From positions 1 through 64,000 of the forward strand of contig JAECUM010003639.1 of assembly GCA_016617855.1 (NCBI GenBank): a DNA stretch of 64,000 nt. The letters are read 5' to 3'. Numbering within the stretch: position 1 is the first letter of the stretch; every line of letters begins with the position of its first letter. Positions 1-30,000 of this stretch are shown one piece after another. The notes below the pieces were generated by a model that saw nothing but the letters and a program-made list of their open reading frames with translations, was not told the DNA's origin and searched no databases. The DNA is from Megalonaias nervosa (lineage: Eukaryota; Mollusca; Bivalvia; Unionida; Unionidae). The translations under genes were made by a program, and so were the position numbers.

Positions 1-5
1 AAAAA

Positions 6-235
6 AGATTACAGCAAACTAAAGCTGTGTTGCAGAAACCACCGTGTCTGTGGTCGAAGGGACAGGCAGGCATTGAAATTTCTAAAAATCCCTGCCTGTA
101 CTTGTAGGTTTGAGGAAATAAGATCACAACAAGCTAAAGCTGTGTTGCAGACATCACACTGTCTGAGGTTGAATGGAGAGGCGGGCATTGATACTTCCAA
201 AATTTTCTGTACCATGGTGCAAGTGAGAAAATAAC
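6..235. repeat. Two-copy tandem repeat, unit about 115 bp
   Basis: Two successive diverged copies both contain 'aaagctgtgttgcaga' (near 20 and 135) followed by a 'gtctg..gt.gaa' segment and a 'gcattga' segment. The offset is about 115 bp. The array may extend left of the window. No coding potential is evident. Confidence 0.7.
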
Positions 236-370
236 AAAATAAAGTTCTCGAACATTCTTTATTAGCTTTTATCTGAAATTAAAATGTAAATATTTTATAC
301 AATTGATGTAGCCAAACCAATCTGCCTTGTTTCGTTGATTATCCAAGTAATAATTTAATATATTAAGACT
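236..370. other. Non-coding DNA, nothing recognised
   Basis: AT-rich sequence between the tandem repeat and the TIR element. I see no exon, motif or RNA gene. Confidence 0.5.
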
Positions 371-531
371 CACATAATGTGCCAGCAGATCTGGGTCTGT
401 GCAGTTTGTTAGGAGTAATGAGTAGAACAAAAAACACAGACCCTGATTTGAAGGTGAATTATGCTATGGCAGATCAGGATCTTTGGGTTTTTTTGTCATT
501 GACCCAACTTATATGCGAATATATATGGTAA
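371..531. mobile_element. TIR/foldback MITE copy (family 1), partial
   Basis: Shares with the 9.7-kb copy the block with 'ccagcagatctgggtctg', 'gtttgttaggagtaat', 'cagaccctgat', 'gctatggcagatc' and the right terminus near 'atgcgaatatatatggta'. The matching left terminal repeat is not evident, so this copy looks 5'-truncated. Internal complementary segments (cagatctgggtctg / cagaccctgat) would let it fold back. Confidence 0.6.
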
Positions 532-915
532 CCCAAAAATCAAATTTTTTCCATGGAGTGTTAACAGTTGATTACTATGGCATACTTCTGATTCTGGTGA
601 ATGGAACTTCTCAAGATGACTGTGTCTATTAAGTTTTGGTGGCACATACATGCACACATTCAGTGAAACATACAACAAGGATGTATTCACAGATAATGTT
701 TAAGATAAGGAAGTAAGTGCAAGAACTCTAACAAAAGATGTTAAAATATATATTAAGCCTTAGCTGACTACATTGCTTTAGACAATGCATTACACAAGCT
801 CTCATATCTAACCAAGATCTGAACAATGCTCCGATTTTAACCTTAATCACAATTTCTTCAAATAGAAAATTTAAGAATATTTATGTGGTCATTCAGCTTC
901 AATATCAAGGACAGA

Positions 916-1353
916 GTTAGAAGTGAAACTGAATTTTAAAATTTTAGGTTATTTGTAGGTTTAAAATATTTTTGTGGTTCATGACACACAACAGTTACAA
1001 GATTATCTCCATGGTGAGCATAACATTTATTCAAAGTCTGATAAAGTATGCTTTGAGTTTGTTCCTAAATATAATGAAATTAAAGCAAAAATTAATAAAT
1101 TATTAAAATGACTCGATGTCTTTAATTTGCATACTTCCTGTGCTTTCTAGATTGCTAAGCTAACCTAATGAAAAACCACGTGCAAAAAAGCACTTTTTTG
1201 TGCAGTCAGGGTACAGCCATTCACCATTTTTTCAAAATTTTAAAGTTTTTATTATTTACTTAAGTTTCCTTCAGTTTGTTAAGGCTTTCTTTAGGTTTCT
1301 AAGGTTACAATGAAATTTTAAGTTTTTCAAGGGTTTTGAGGTCCACTTGTAAC
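916..1353. mobile_element. TIR repeat family 2, copy A
   Basis: A 438-bp segment begins 'gttagaagtgaa' and ends 'ccacttgtaac', short imperfect terminal inverted repeats. The same sequence recurs inverted at 25264-25713. Shared blocks include 'ccatggtgagcataac' (here) and its complement there, and the 'cagtttgttaaggctttctttagg' region (complement 'cctaaaagaaactgaagg'). No ORF, so it is likely a non-autonomous DNA transposon; superfamily not determined. Confidence 0.6.
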
Positions 1354-2335
1354 CTGGCTAGGACCTGTTACATGCTGATGAATGAAATATCACAGCTTTA
1401 AGATCAGACCTATACAATATACACTAAGAGCAAATAAATGTAAGCATTACACCCATAAAATCATGGAATCTACTTGCTCCCCATATTTCTGTATCCTATA
1501 TAAGCAGATATGCAAACTGTAACATGCATTTGACGGCTTTTTTACAATTTCAACTCATATACAGGTTGGTCTATGAAAAGTTTTATAATTCAGGGAAAGG
1601 TAATAATGATAAACATACAGTGGTAAGTCATACAAACAGTCAATATAATGGAAAATTATTGGCATGATCACTTGACTGTTTCCCAAACTAATAATAGATA
1701 ATATACATACCTAATAATAAATATACTGACCTAATATAGGTAATGGTGTGAACCGGACTGACTGATTCTAAACTAAATCATCTGACTTGCATCAACTATG
1801 GACTATATATTGTAAATCTTTAAGTCAACACAAAAAGATGCAGTGTTTTCACCAACACAAGCACCTGTGTGAATCCACTCCAAACTTAATGAATCCCTCC
1901 TTAAAAAAAATGAGCAAGTATGCAATAATGGCACACAGCTGATTTCACATAATTTTATATCTACTGTCCTATTCAAATACTTGCTAAATGCCTTTCTGCA
2001 ATTCACTACTACAAGCGCTTTACCAATTGCACCTAGCGAGGTTGTACACCAATGGACATGCAGTTTTTGGTGTTTGGTGGTAATAATTATACTTTTACGT
2101 GTAGTTCTAATGTGTCTGACACAGTACTATTGTCATGACGCATAATTGCTGATAATGAAGACAATCAACTGTAAATTTTATATTTATTCATTAAAAGTTT
2201 TTATCACAGGCACTTTGTAAAACATACAAGGGGTCGTCATAGAACCTATTATCATATAAATACTACTCCCCTACCCCCTACACAATGTCAAAACTTCACT
2301 TTAAGTAAATGCCAGAGGGAAAATGTGATTTTGTA

Positions 2336-2372
<37 letters not shown>

Positions 2373-2672
2373 GTTGTCTCTTTCTCACAAAAAAAATTAC
2401 TAGGAGGTTTTCATTTTCTCTAGTTTCATCTTTAATGGTCCTTTATTCTTTTACTCTTTCACATCAATATACACATATCTTGACACATGTAGGAAGCAAC
2501 CATGTGCCAACCACCAACATTCTTACAGCATCTGCTGTTGTCTACAAATTTACCAGAACTGTTTGTGTCAGATAAAGGAAATTAGACTAAACTTAAATAT
2601 CACATGCATCCAAAATTATTATGGCTTGAATATTGTATTTTTTCACACTTCTGTGAGACATGCAGACTGGTT
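1354..2672. other. Non-coding DNA 3' of the CEP95-like gene
   Basis: No supported exon. It contains a (CT)n microsatellite at 2341-2368. The 3' UTR of the minus-strand CEP95-like gene must start just left of 2673, but I could not fix a poly(A) signal. The ORF across the microsatellite is low-complexity and not believed. Confidence 0.5.
2341..2368. repeat. (CT)n microsatellite
   Basis: Uninterrupted tctctc run of 28 bases. Confidence 0.95.
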
Positions 2673-19308
<16,636 letters not shown>

Positions 19309-21909
19309 CTACAAAGAAAGAATAAAAGAAAGATTCAATGTATTGGCTCTAGATAATGAAATGCAAGTCAAGAAGTCCAGAATCTGTTACCTTAGCTTCT
19401 AACTTTATAGTAGGGAATCATTTTTCTTTCAAAGTAGAAGAAAATGCTCTTCAGTGAGTATCTTTCATAACAGTATTCTCCATCTGTGAAACTTTAACAC
19501 TGTAATGTGGAGGGAAAGATTTCATATGATAAATCCCCCGTTTATAGAAAAATGTGGAAATTCAGAATTTATTAATATTTGTCTGATAAGAAGGCCACCC
19601 CAATTTTTAAACAAATTTATTTCATTGGCTCTATGGCATTATCACGGCAAAATACTGTATAAGGAACTTTAAAATCTATGGCTTCAAAGCATCTGTCTTA
19701 CAAAAAGCATTCATTTAGAGTTACCTTCTCACTGGATAATGTAATTGACAGGAAACATTTGTGAGAGGCAATTAAACCTAAGAGATATTATACTTAGTAG
19801 TAACCATAAACTGGAAACTGTTGGAATCAAACATTTTGGCAGTTTATCGAGGCTGCCAATACAAAGAAGTTTAAATCGTATCACAACAGCTTTTGGGGGG
19901 ACAAATATGAGGCCTGTCGGTACAAGAATGCAGAGGGGCTGGATTAGGAAAGTATTGTTGCAGTAACCCAAAAATGAATCCACATTTCCAATTAGACCTC
20001 AAATACTGTAAAATGGCAATTTGTTGGTGATCTAATGTTTGTTCTTTTTTGCCGTCAGAATGCAACCACAAATATATTACTTAGACAGTTGACACATGTT
20101 AAACTTGAGAATATAAATTCACACATATATTGAAACTGCTGAGGATGAAAAATAATAGCTTGAAGCACATGGTTACAAGTTTTTGTCCATTTAACTGTTT
20201 GTCAAGCAGTAAGTATGTTTTGCTGTCCTGTAATTATCGTGTAAATAATTATACAGTATTTGAAGTTTGATTGGAAATGTGAAATAATTTGTGCGTTATT
20301 ACAACAAAACTAACAAAACTGCAGCACTCACGTGCAGTGTTTATGGTCTGTTGCTTAAATGGACAAAAAGTAAGTATTCTCAAAAGTTGGATTCTCAATT
20401 ACTTTGATGCATATCACCCATTTCAAGGTGACCAGATGATAACCGTTAAGGACATGGAAAAAATAAATCTTCACACATACCTTTCAGTTGTCAGTATAAA
20501 TAAAAATCATTACAAACAACCTTGCTTTCATCCTCTCTCTTACTTTACAATCTAGCTATTTCCAAACCCTTTTCTACCTAACCATTTATCTATCTGCATA
20601 CATGTACATTTATAACTACATCAGCATTCAAACTATTTCTAATCTACAGATCTATTTACATATATTATTTGCATATATATTTTTTCTTTATTGGCATATG
20701 GATTTATGGATTTAAGGTGCCAACAAAAATAAAAAGAAAACAAAAGTTTAAATAAATATAATGTGATTTTCTTACAATATACCATATTTAATCTTATTGT
20801 TTTGCTCATGTTGAGATATTATGTTTTGGGGGCAGGCTCACATTTTCCAAGGGAAAGTTCAAGTTTCCAGTCAGCTTGTCCTGAGCAAGCGGACTTTTAT
20901 AAAAATTTGTAAATCCCTGCATTATCAAATTATTATCAACTCAAAGTGTACATTGTTATGTTGCCATTTAATAATTTTCTTTAGTTTAAAGTACAAATCA
21001 TTCATTATAACAATCCATAAAATATTTTATTATGTTATCTTTTATGTATTATTCTATTTAAATGAATGCATCTTGTATTCTAGAATTAAATGTTTCATTT
21101 GCTTCAAATTTTGTCTGTATGGGGAAGAACTCTGCATAGGATCTAAATAGGCCTTATGATTGGTTACTTCCTGTTTTCGAAAACAAAAAAAAAACACTTG
21201 CAAATCATTGCATGCACTGTACTATATGTTGATATAGTTTCAATATGAAATCACTTGAATTGAATCTCTTGACATTCCACAAGTGCTATAAAAAATAATC
21301 TAACAAACCATACCTGATAAAAATCTAACTGGAAATATGGCCTCTAATGTTTACAAGATCAACCAGTCTGACAACAGATTATGTCATTAATAGCATGGAT
21401 ATCACTCATAAATGAACTCATCCAAGATCTTAATGATATAAACTTTCATACTAAGTCTGATCAGAAGTGAAGCCTCCAAAATGTTCAGAACCAAGTGTTG
21501 ACAGACAGATGGATGACAGATGCAGGGACATGATTTCCACAATGAAAATGTAAATCTGAGGCAAAAAACAAACACAAGAGTATCATGAACAGTACATTAT
21601 ACACCTGCCTCATGCTAAACAGTCATCTGTGCAGACATTTAATAGGTCGTTGCTTACTCTGGAGTACATTAACCAACAGGTCTCAATGACCTGCTAATGA
21701 CCTCAACCTTTGGACATGGTATGGCCTCAGACCTTGAAACTTCAGAATCCATAGCCTTTTTTTTACCCTAAATGCAAGCCATCCACAAAGTTTGGAAACA
21801 GAACCTAAAACTAAAACAAAAGATATTCTGCAAAAAAAAGGGGGCGGGGAATGACGACCATAATCTTTGATCTTTTCACCCCTAATTCAGTAAGCCTCTT
21901 TCAAAATTC
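19309..21909. other. Interval between the divergent CEP95-like and APPL-like exons
   Basis: The 5' exons of one or both flanking genes are expected in this direction, but I could not identify a CH-like CEP95 exon on the minus strand or the APPL N-terminal exon on the plus strand. The overlapping ORFs at 19729-20071 on both strands match nothing I recognise. Confidence 0.45.
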
Positions 21910-23015
21910 AGAGACGCTCCAAGGATTTTATCATAAGGGGGGATTTCTCCCCGTCCAAAAAATAAGTGGGGAGTAGAACACAATTGAGGGGGAGAAGGAA
22001 ATGGCCGTACTTCATTATTTACATATCATTTCAATATCCATCTCTCTTTCTTCCTCATCCACTCTGTAAAACACCTATTAAAATCAGAATCTTTTGGAAA
22101 GAAATCACCTCTAGTTGTATGAGCATTGATCTGTTCATTGTTTCTCAGCTTAATCGGTTTCAAATATTTGTATGAATATTGTTCTTTACTGAGAGAACCC
22201 TTTCATATCTTACAGGGATTTTTCACTAACATAAGCTCTGCCAAAGTCCAGCTTTCTTGATTTAGCACTCTACTGACTACTATGCTAGATTTACTATTCC
22301 CTAATGCTGTATTAAGATTTAAGTCCATTAATGCCATAATCAACTTGTTCAAACAGAGGTAGTTTAATCAAATAAATATCTTTACTTTTTAATTTCATTT
22401 TTAGATTCATATTTATTAGATTCATCATAACCTTTATATCAGGGCTATATAGTTTTCTAGCACATGATCCAGTAGGGCTAAATTGTGACTAGAAAAGAAA
22501 TGAAAAGTGCACTCTACGTTTAAATTGTTTGGATTTTAATTTGGCTTGTTTGTCTGCCTTTTCTACATTTAATCTCAAAATACCGCTGAATGAGGGTTGA
22601 CCTTCATGCAATATGTTTTGGTCCATCCAGCATGTACATCAGATTTCGAATTTAATGCCATATTTTGGGGTTCAAAATCACCCACTGGCATATCCCTTAA
22701 TACTTTCCCAGCTCATATAATCTGATATACTTCCTGACTTTAAAAATAAATTGCCTTCATTACTATGATCAACCAGCATTTGCCAAACTAAATTGACATC
22801 TACTGATGAACAACACTGGGAATCGGCCATTTTGGGTCTTCTCAAAAGCTTGTATTATGAACACGCATTTGTATCAATAGCCTGTATGATAAACACGCAT
22901 TTGTAAAACTTCCTTTATGCAAGGTTCAAACTTTGATACAATGCTTGTTACAGGGCCCAATGTGCCAATCAATTTAGATTAACAACCATTCATGTTAAGC
23001 CGAAGAAACAAGCAA
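21910..23015. repeat. 1.1-kb interspersed repeat, copy 2
   Basis: Partner of 12826-13950 in the same orientation (see landmarks there). It lies just upstream of the first APPL-like exon seen. Confidence 0.75.
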
Positions 23016-23492
23016 ATATTTCAAAACTCACCAATGACTTCAGCTGTACAATTTTAGACCTTTGTACAGTGTATGGACCTATGTCATCGATTGAAGGTAA
23101 AAAATAATTTTACATGCATTATTACTTAAAAGAGGACATCAGTATTACTGGCAAATTTTATATAGCTTGAAAAAAAATTGGGAAGTAGTTCACAATTGCA
23201 GAACTTAATATTGATAATGTTACTGATTGGCCTCATGCATAGTATCTATGTCTAGTACTGCTTCTTATACCTAAATTAATGGTTTTCCAGAATGTAGTTG
23301 AATCTATAAAAAATTATGCTTTCTGTGATATTCAGTCTTCAGCTGCTACCACCATCTCTTGCTGTGGAACAGGTGGCAGGTAGTTTTAGTAACGTGCTGA
23401 ATACATGTATAATCCTTTCTCAAAGCAGTAACTTTAAAGGAAAAAGATATGAATTAATGTTACACTAATTCTATATTCTGTGTTTGTTTCAG

Positions 23493-23552
23493 AATGAGTT
23501 GTGTGCTGCAACACAGGCCTTGGCACAGCACCTGCGGCTATATGATGTAGAG
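23493..23552 (+). CDS. APPL1: APPL-like BAR exon a
   Basis: Acceptor 'tgtttgtttcag', donor 'gag|gttgga'. 20 codons, 'NELCAATQALAQHLRLYDVE', corresponding to the APPL 'NELSAAT' helix. Confidence 0.8.
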
Positions 23553-24047
23553 GTTGGAATTAAGTATTTATTTCAGTTTCAATTTCACAGGAATATGTCC
23601 TGTATTTGATTGTGTCTAAAAGATTCCCAGTCAGAACGTTACAAAAATTCAGATGCAGTTTGTCTCAAAATTTACAATGATGAGTGTATCAAGGGATCAT
23701 ATAGTCAAAGTAACCCACACTATATTTTAAATGTTCAAGAATCTTTTTGTTAAATTTGTGTGAATGAAAAGTGTGTGAAAAAAGAAACAAAATTTCTCAA
23801 TTTGACCTTATAAAAATTCCTAGTTCCATGAATCCCAAGACCCTGTTTTGAAAATGGTTGAAAATTCCAGGGTTGATTTGCATTTTCTTCGTTAGTAATA
23901 TTTTATTATTTGATCAAGGAGTTTGCTGTATTTGTCTTGTGTTGTCTAATATGCAGCAAGACATTATTAGGAAATATATCTGCCCTTATGTACGTTATTC
24001 AGATGTTTATTTCCATATTTAAGCCAATATAATTTTTCTTTTGCATC

Positions 24048-24092
<45 letters not shown>

Positions 24093-27000
24093 AATGAAAG
24101 AATAAAAGATCTTAAAAAGTATCAGGAGTGTAGATCCTCTAATGTATCAATAAGGAGATGCCATAAGAGATGACAAAAAATAAATGTCTAAGAACAAAAA
24201 ATAGGCTTCAAGTGTTGACTTTTTAAAATTAGATTTCCACAGGAATCCCACAAACTATTAGTGACTGAACTTACATGAACTTTTGCTGTTCAATGCTCTG
24301 TAACCCATGCAGTGTCATATGCCTTTTATACCATTACTCTATTACAAATGGATGCATTGTTTGGAAAAATGCTAAGTTAAGTATAGTAAAGAAATTGTTT
24401 TCAAGTAGCATTTCTTACTCTCAACACAGTCATAGCTGTCTTTGAAAATGAGACAGAAATCAGGCATTGACAGATGTTGATTGCAAACCAAAATTAAGTA
24501 TTGGTTGAAATCTGGGTGCATCGTTTGTTATTGAATTTGACTGTAGGCTTCGAAGGCAAAAATTTCTAGTTCGAATGTAGAAATGAACAAAATAAAAGAA
24601 CCAAAATCCATACAACTAAACCAACAATTGTCAGTTGTTTTTTTTTTGTTTAAAGGTGTTTCACTCTGAAATCTTTCGGATTTGACCACAGTGTGATGTT
24701 TCTACAGTACCCCCACCCCAACAATATTCACTATATTAATCCATAGAAGAAATGTGTCACCAAAAATAAAAATGTCCTGATTTTCATTGAAGATAACCAA
24801 TAATTTGACTAACTACACAATTTAAAGATTTATTTATAATAGCCAAAATTGTCAAAGGTCATTATCCAGAAATTATTTAAAATTTTTGAACTTCTTTTTA
24901 TTAATGTAGTAATACAGCTTTAATAGCATTGATACCAAAGGGAGAAAAAATTCCATGCAAAGCAGCACTTTTTGCCTTAAAAATTTATAATATGAAGAAA
25001 ATCTCCATTTTTTAAAGTAGATATAAGGAAATATTTCACTCGTGAAGAGGACACATTTTTTATTGTCACTAGTAGCTCTGCTACTCATGACAACACTGTC
25101 AGCCATGGACCTTTGGACTTCAGTTATGAAGTGAACTGTGTGAGCTCATTTGGATATGTATATGACCCTTTCATTAGAATTTACACTCAAGAAGGATTCA
25201 ATGCAAAGTTAGATTGCAATGATTCAGTAAATAAATGTCCAAAGATTTAATTCGTATTTTAGGGTTAGAAGTGGACCTGAGAAAACCAAATATTTCATTT
25301 TGACCCTAGAAACCTACAAAAAAGCCTAAAAGAAACTGAAGGAAACCTAAATTTAACAAATTAAACCTGAAAGTTTGATAAATGATAAATGGCTCTGCCC
25401 CAACTCCACAAAAAATGCATTTTTGGACGTAGCTTTTCATTAGACTAGCCTAGTAGTAGAGAAAGAGCAGAAAATTCTTGGCACTTGCAGTTATTTGTTT
25501 TTTAATTACTCTCGAATTTTTATTTTATCTTTATTTTCATTTTATTTAGAAACAAAATGAAAGCACACTTTATCAGATTTTTAACAAATGTTATGCTCAC
25601 CATGGAGATAATCTTTTAACTGTTTCATTTTCTGGGACTGCAAAAATATTTAACACCTGAAAAACCTATTTTAAAAAAAACCCTGAGATTTTAAAATTGA
25701 ATTTCACTTCTAATCTTGATAATGGTTCAGGAAAACAACCTTCCAGCTATGGTCAGATTCTCATTGTAAGTACTAATCAGTCTTTTATTTAAGCTGCACC
25801 ATTGTGCTGTATACCCTTATTTTTAATCTTTGGTGCAAGAAAGACTAAAGATACCCACTGGATGAATAAAATGAACCAGAGAACAAAGATAAAAGATCAT
25901 TTCAGTGTATTTTAGACTTACTGATCAGCTTCGGGGCCAGATGAGAGCACACTATTGATAATCATGGATAGAAAACGTAAGAAAAATGAAAACACCAAAA
26001 ACGCTGTTGCATTTATTTTAAAAGTAAGTATACAGTGAGGAAAAATTTGTCAAAAATAAATTGTTGAGGTGGATGATTATTCAAACATGAGGAATTCACA
26101 CTCCAGTACAAATGCTTGAATCAACATGAAACAGGTATGAATATTTGTGACTCTTGTTTTTCTCTAAATTACCCTACTTTCTGATGTAGTAGGGGTCTTG
26201 GGCTATACTTTTTCTATTTCTATATTGAACAATGCTCATATTAATACTAGCACTGTCACTCTACACCCTGTTAACATCATTCAGTCCATGCATTCTAAAT
26301 CTTGTCGCTCTAAACACTCTTAAACTCATTCAGTCCATGCCATTCTAAATCTTGTCACTCCAAACCCTTTTAACATCATTCAGTCCATGCCATTCTAAAT
26401 CTTTGATGTTAATACTTGCCAAGAAACAAAAAAGTAAAGTAAATGATGTATTCTTTCTGAAACGTTACATTTTCACCCAAAGGTAAATGGCAACTGGTTT
26501 GAATGTTAAAGTGACTGAGCTTAGAACCAGTCTGCTGTTCTTATGGATGAGAATTAATATGATTGTGATTTTTTTTTATGTCTTAGAAATTTCCATAGAG
26601 GCTGAAGATAGTGTACTGAATGCCACTTTGAAGCAGTTTGCAAGCTATTTAGATGATGTAAGTACCATTTACAGTTGTCAACCATGTTGTTATTTAAAAA
26701 GTAGTTACCAGTTCAGAATCTCTCATTTTGATTTTATGAAGGTTTGCCAATCAGATTGCCAACAACAGATTTTGTTCTGTGTGTGTGTGTGTGTGTGTGT
26801 GCACACGTGTATGTGTGTGTCTGTGTGCATGCATTTATGTACATGTGGGCATGACACACTGATAATTTTGAGATTCCTACTGTTTTTAGAGTTTTAGAAT
26901 CCACAGTAGTTAAGGGCCGTTGATTCCAGGACCTCATCTTCTGACCTGGATATCATAGAAGGTTGAGTTTGAGATTGAATTTCCTTCGACAGCAAGTCAT

Positions 27001-30000
27001 TGCTGTTTTAAAAGCAAAGTTCATCAGGATTGATTGACACAAAATCTCCATTTCATGCCCATTCTCTAAAATGTTTTGTGATCTCTAAGCCTGATGTCTG
27101 TGTTTTCAGAGTTCACAGTTTTATGTGTACTCAAGCCTCAGAGTTTTTGTAGCTCAACTGTCTGCGAGGCCATGTGACCTTATGGGATGGCCTTGACTCG
27201 TGTTCGGGCCTTGTTGTAGCTTTTTCATGCTTTTACTGGAAAGGCGGATTGGGGGAGCAAATCGTTGAACTTACACATGTTAGAGTCACAAATTGTACAT
27301 GCTTTATCAAGGCTACCTGATTATATTTTAAGGTCATTACAGTAATTTTTCATATTTTTAAACATATTTTTGATACTTTTGGACAGTGATTTTGACAAAA
27401 GCATTTTCAGCATGATCAAGCAAACTATACATGAGGTAGGCAAATTAAAGTTTGTGGGTATATTTTTATTATATACAAATGATCAGATTTTCAGCCCATT
27501 ACAACAGTTTTTTAATTTTCACAATTTTGGGAATTTTTTGGACTCTTTTTTTTTTCTTTCTCAAGAACATCATTAGCACAGTTAAGCAAAACAACCGCTT
27601 GAGGTTGTTGTTGTTTTCGGGTTTAACGCTATTTTTCAACACAAGATAGGCTATACATGGTGGCCAGTATAACTGGTGGAAGAAGAACCCTGAAAAACCC
27701 CTGGAAAGAACCACAGAGAAGCTACTGGCAAGCTTTCTCATGTACCCACGTTAGCCGACCACTTGAGATAGAAAAATTAAATTTTATTGACAAGTATTTA
27801 TGCATATATAAATAACCTGATTAGGTTTCCATGTTATTATTTCAAAGTTTATAAGTTGTGCAATTTTTTAAAGTTTATAAATAGTAGAATTTTATGGCAT
27901 TTTTTAAATTTATTTTAGTCTTGCAGCAGGGTCCTACATGTATCACAAACACAAATCTGATTTGTGTAATCACCTTTACGTTGTTGATCTGTTTTTAAAC
28001 TACTATAGCATATGAGATTTTGCATCTAATTTTTCAGATCAGTTCAATACATCAAGTTCTGGCAGCTCAGTTTTCAGAAACCATGATGTATCCACTCAAT
28101 AAATTTCTACAAGCAGACTTAGAAGGTAGTAGTCAAAAACTTCATACTTATAACCTTATTTGTACATATTACATGTGAATGATACTTACCTTTTAACTGA
28201 ATTGATATGATGAACACCAGATAAAATACCAATTGTACGTAGATAATATCCCTCTTTTAATAATACCGTAGACTTTTTTATTAAAGGAAATTCTAAAAAT
28301 GCTTTATTACTCTACATGTTGTGGTGAAATTCCATATAAATGTTTTTTGTTTAGAATTCAAAAATATTTTTGACAAACAAGTACCTTTCCTTGACGTCTC
28401 CATTAGCTAAAAGCAGTATACAAATATAATTAGCATTCAAAGCCTGATACAATTTATTAATATTTTGTAAATCAGAAATGTATGATCAACAATTTTAATT
28501 ATGAGCCATATAAATCCAAAAAGTTCTTTCAGTTCTACACCTATTTATTGATTTGTGTGTGAGAATGTGAGTATAAAAGTGAGAATTGTAACTTAATTGA
28601 ATATTTTAAATAAAGTCCTTTTGTTTTGACAGTTTACATATTATGTATGCACCTGTTTTCATAAACTACCAAGTAAGTTTTGTATGAACTTGCGATTGAC
28701 TTTTGCCATGATGTGCAAAATCATCAGTTTCATATTGTGTCAATCACATAGTTCAAAAAACTGTTATTGATACTTAATTTCAGTAGAGTTGCCGATAAAA
28801 CTTTTAACACAACAAATTAATTTCATGACTATTTCTTGTGAGGATATAAGAATTCTTTTGTGTCCACATTCAGTTGCAATGTTTATCCTTTGGAAATTCA
28901 GCGGGGATCAGAGGAAGTATATTCATAGTATGACATAACATAAAGCTCTTGCACAGAATGCAAAATAATAAAAATATTCTCTTTTGTCTTTTGAAAACAA
29001 ATAAAAAGGGTCACTTAAAGGATGTCAGTATTGCTGTCATATTAGGGGAAGTTTTGGATTAACATGAAATAACAGATTCATTAGGGCAGCCTTTGAATTG
29101 TTTTTCTTGGTATGATATCACATTTTTTAATGGCTTTTAATGCAGTGATTGTCAAGTTAGCAGGTTTTGGACAAATAGACACTACCTGCATTTGCTTAGG
29201 TCGGATTCAACTGCAAATAACGTGTACCCTGATCTGCATCACATAATGTGCTGGCAGATTATGGTTTATATTTTGATTGGTTGTAACAAACTGCATAATG
29301 GCAGATCAGGGTCTATGAATTTTGCATTTGGAGAGACTATATATGGTACATTGTCATGGGTAAATACAAGATAAACGTGTTCATTCTTGCTGGGAAGGAA
29401 CCATAAATATTAAATATAGTGCTGCTTCATTATCTTGGACCCCAGAAAGTAAGCAAATTTTGTCTGTTAAAAGCTAATATCTTCTCAGATACATTACTCA
29501 ATCATAATACCTTAGGAAAAGTAGTACCACCTTGTATATCCAGCCCCCCAAGGTTAAACTTTTTCGGTAAGAAAGCTAAAAGTTACCTGCCTCCATAGTT
29601 GGCAGTTAAATAGATTGATCTCCCCTTGATACAGAGATTGGCACCAAATGCCATGAATACTTCATTTACTACTTCCATTTGTGCCATATAGAACCCTCTG
29701 TTCTGATGAGAGGCCTCACAATCCATCTATAAGAATTTTGGAAGTTGTTCCATCTTAAAGAAAGTTTTTGGAGTTTTCTTTTTGAAAGGTAGTATACTCT
29801 ATCTATTATTTTCCAACTTTCCTTGCTCCTTTCTTTTGATGACAACTCTATTGTACTTACAAACACAGGTGCCCTTTATATTTACCTGAACAGGTCACTA
29901 GTACAGCCTGACACATTGATGTAGCTTTATTTTATGTGCAGGTATTGTTTGTGCTGTAGAAACCTGAAGTAAATTGCTGTATAATTTCTGCTAAGGTCAA

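Noticed and set aside
19729..20071. Overlapping ORFs on both strands
   Set aside because: No recognisable domain and no consistent splice sites. Tested as candidates for missing CEP95 or APPL 5' exons and they do not match.
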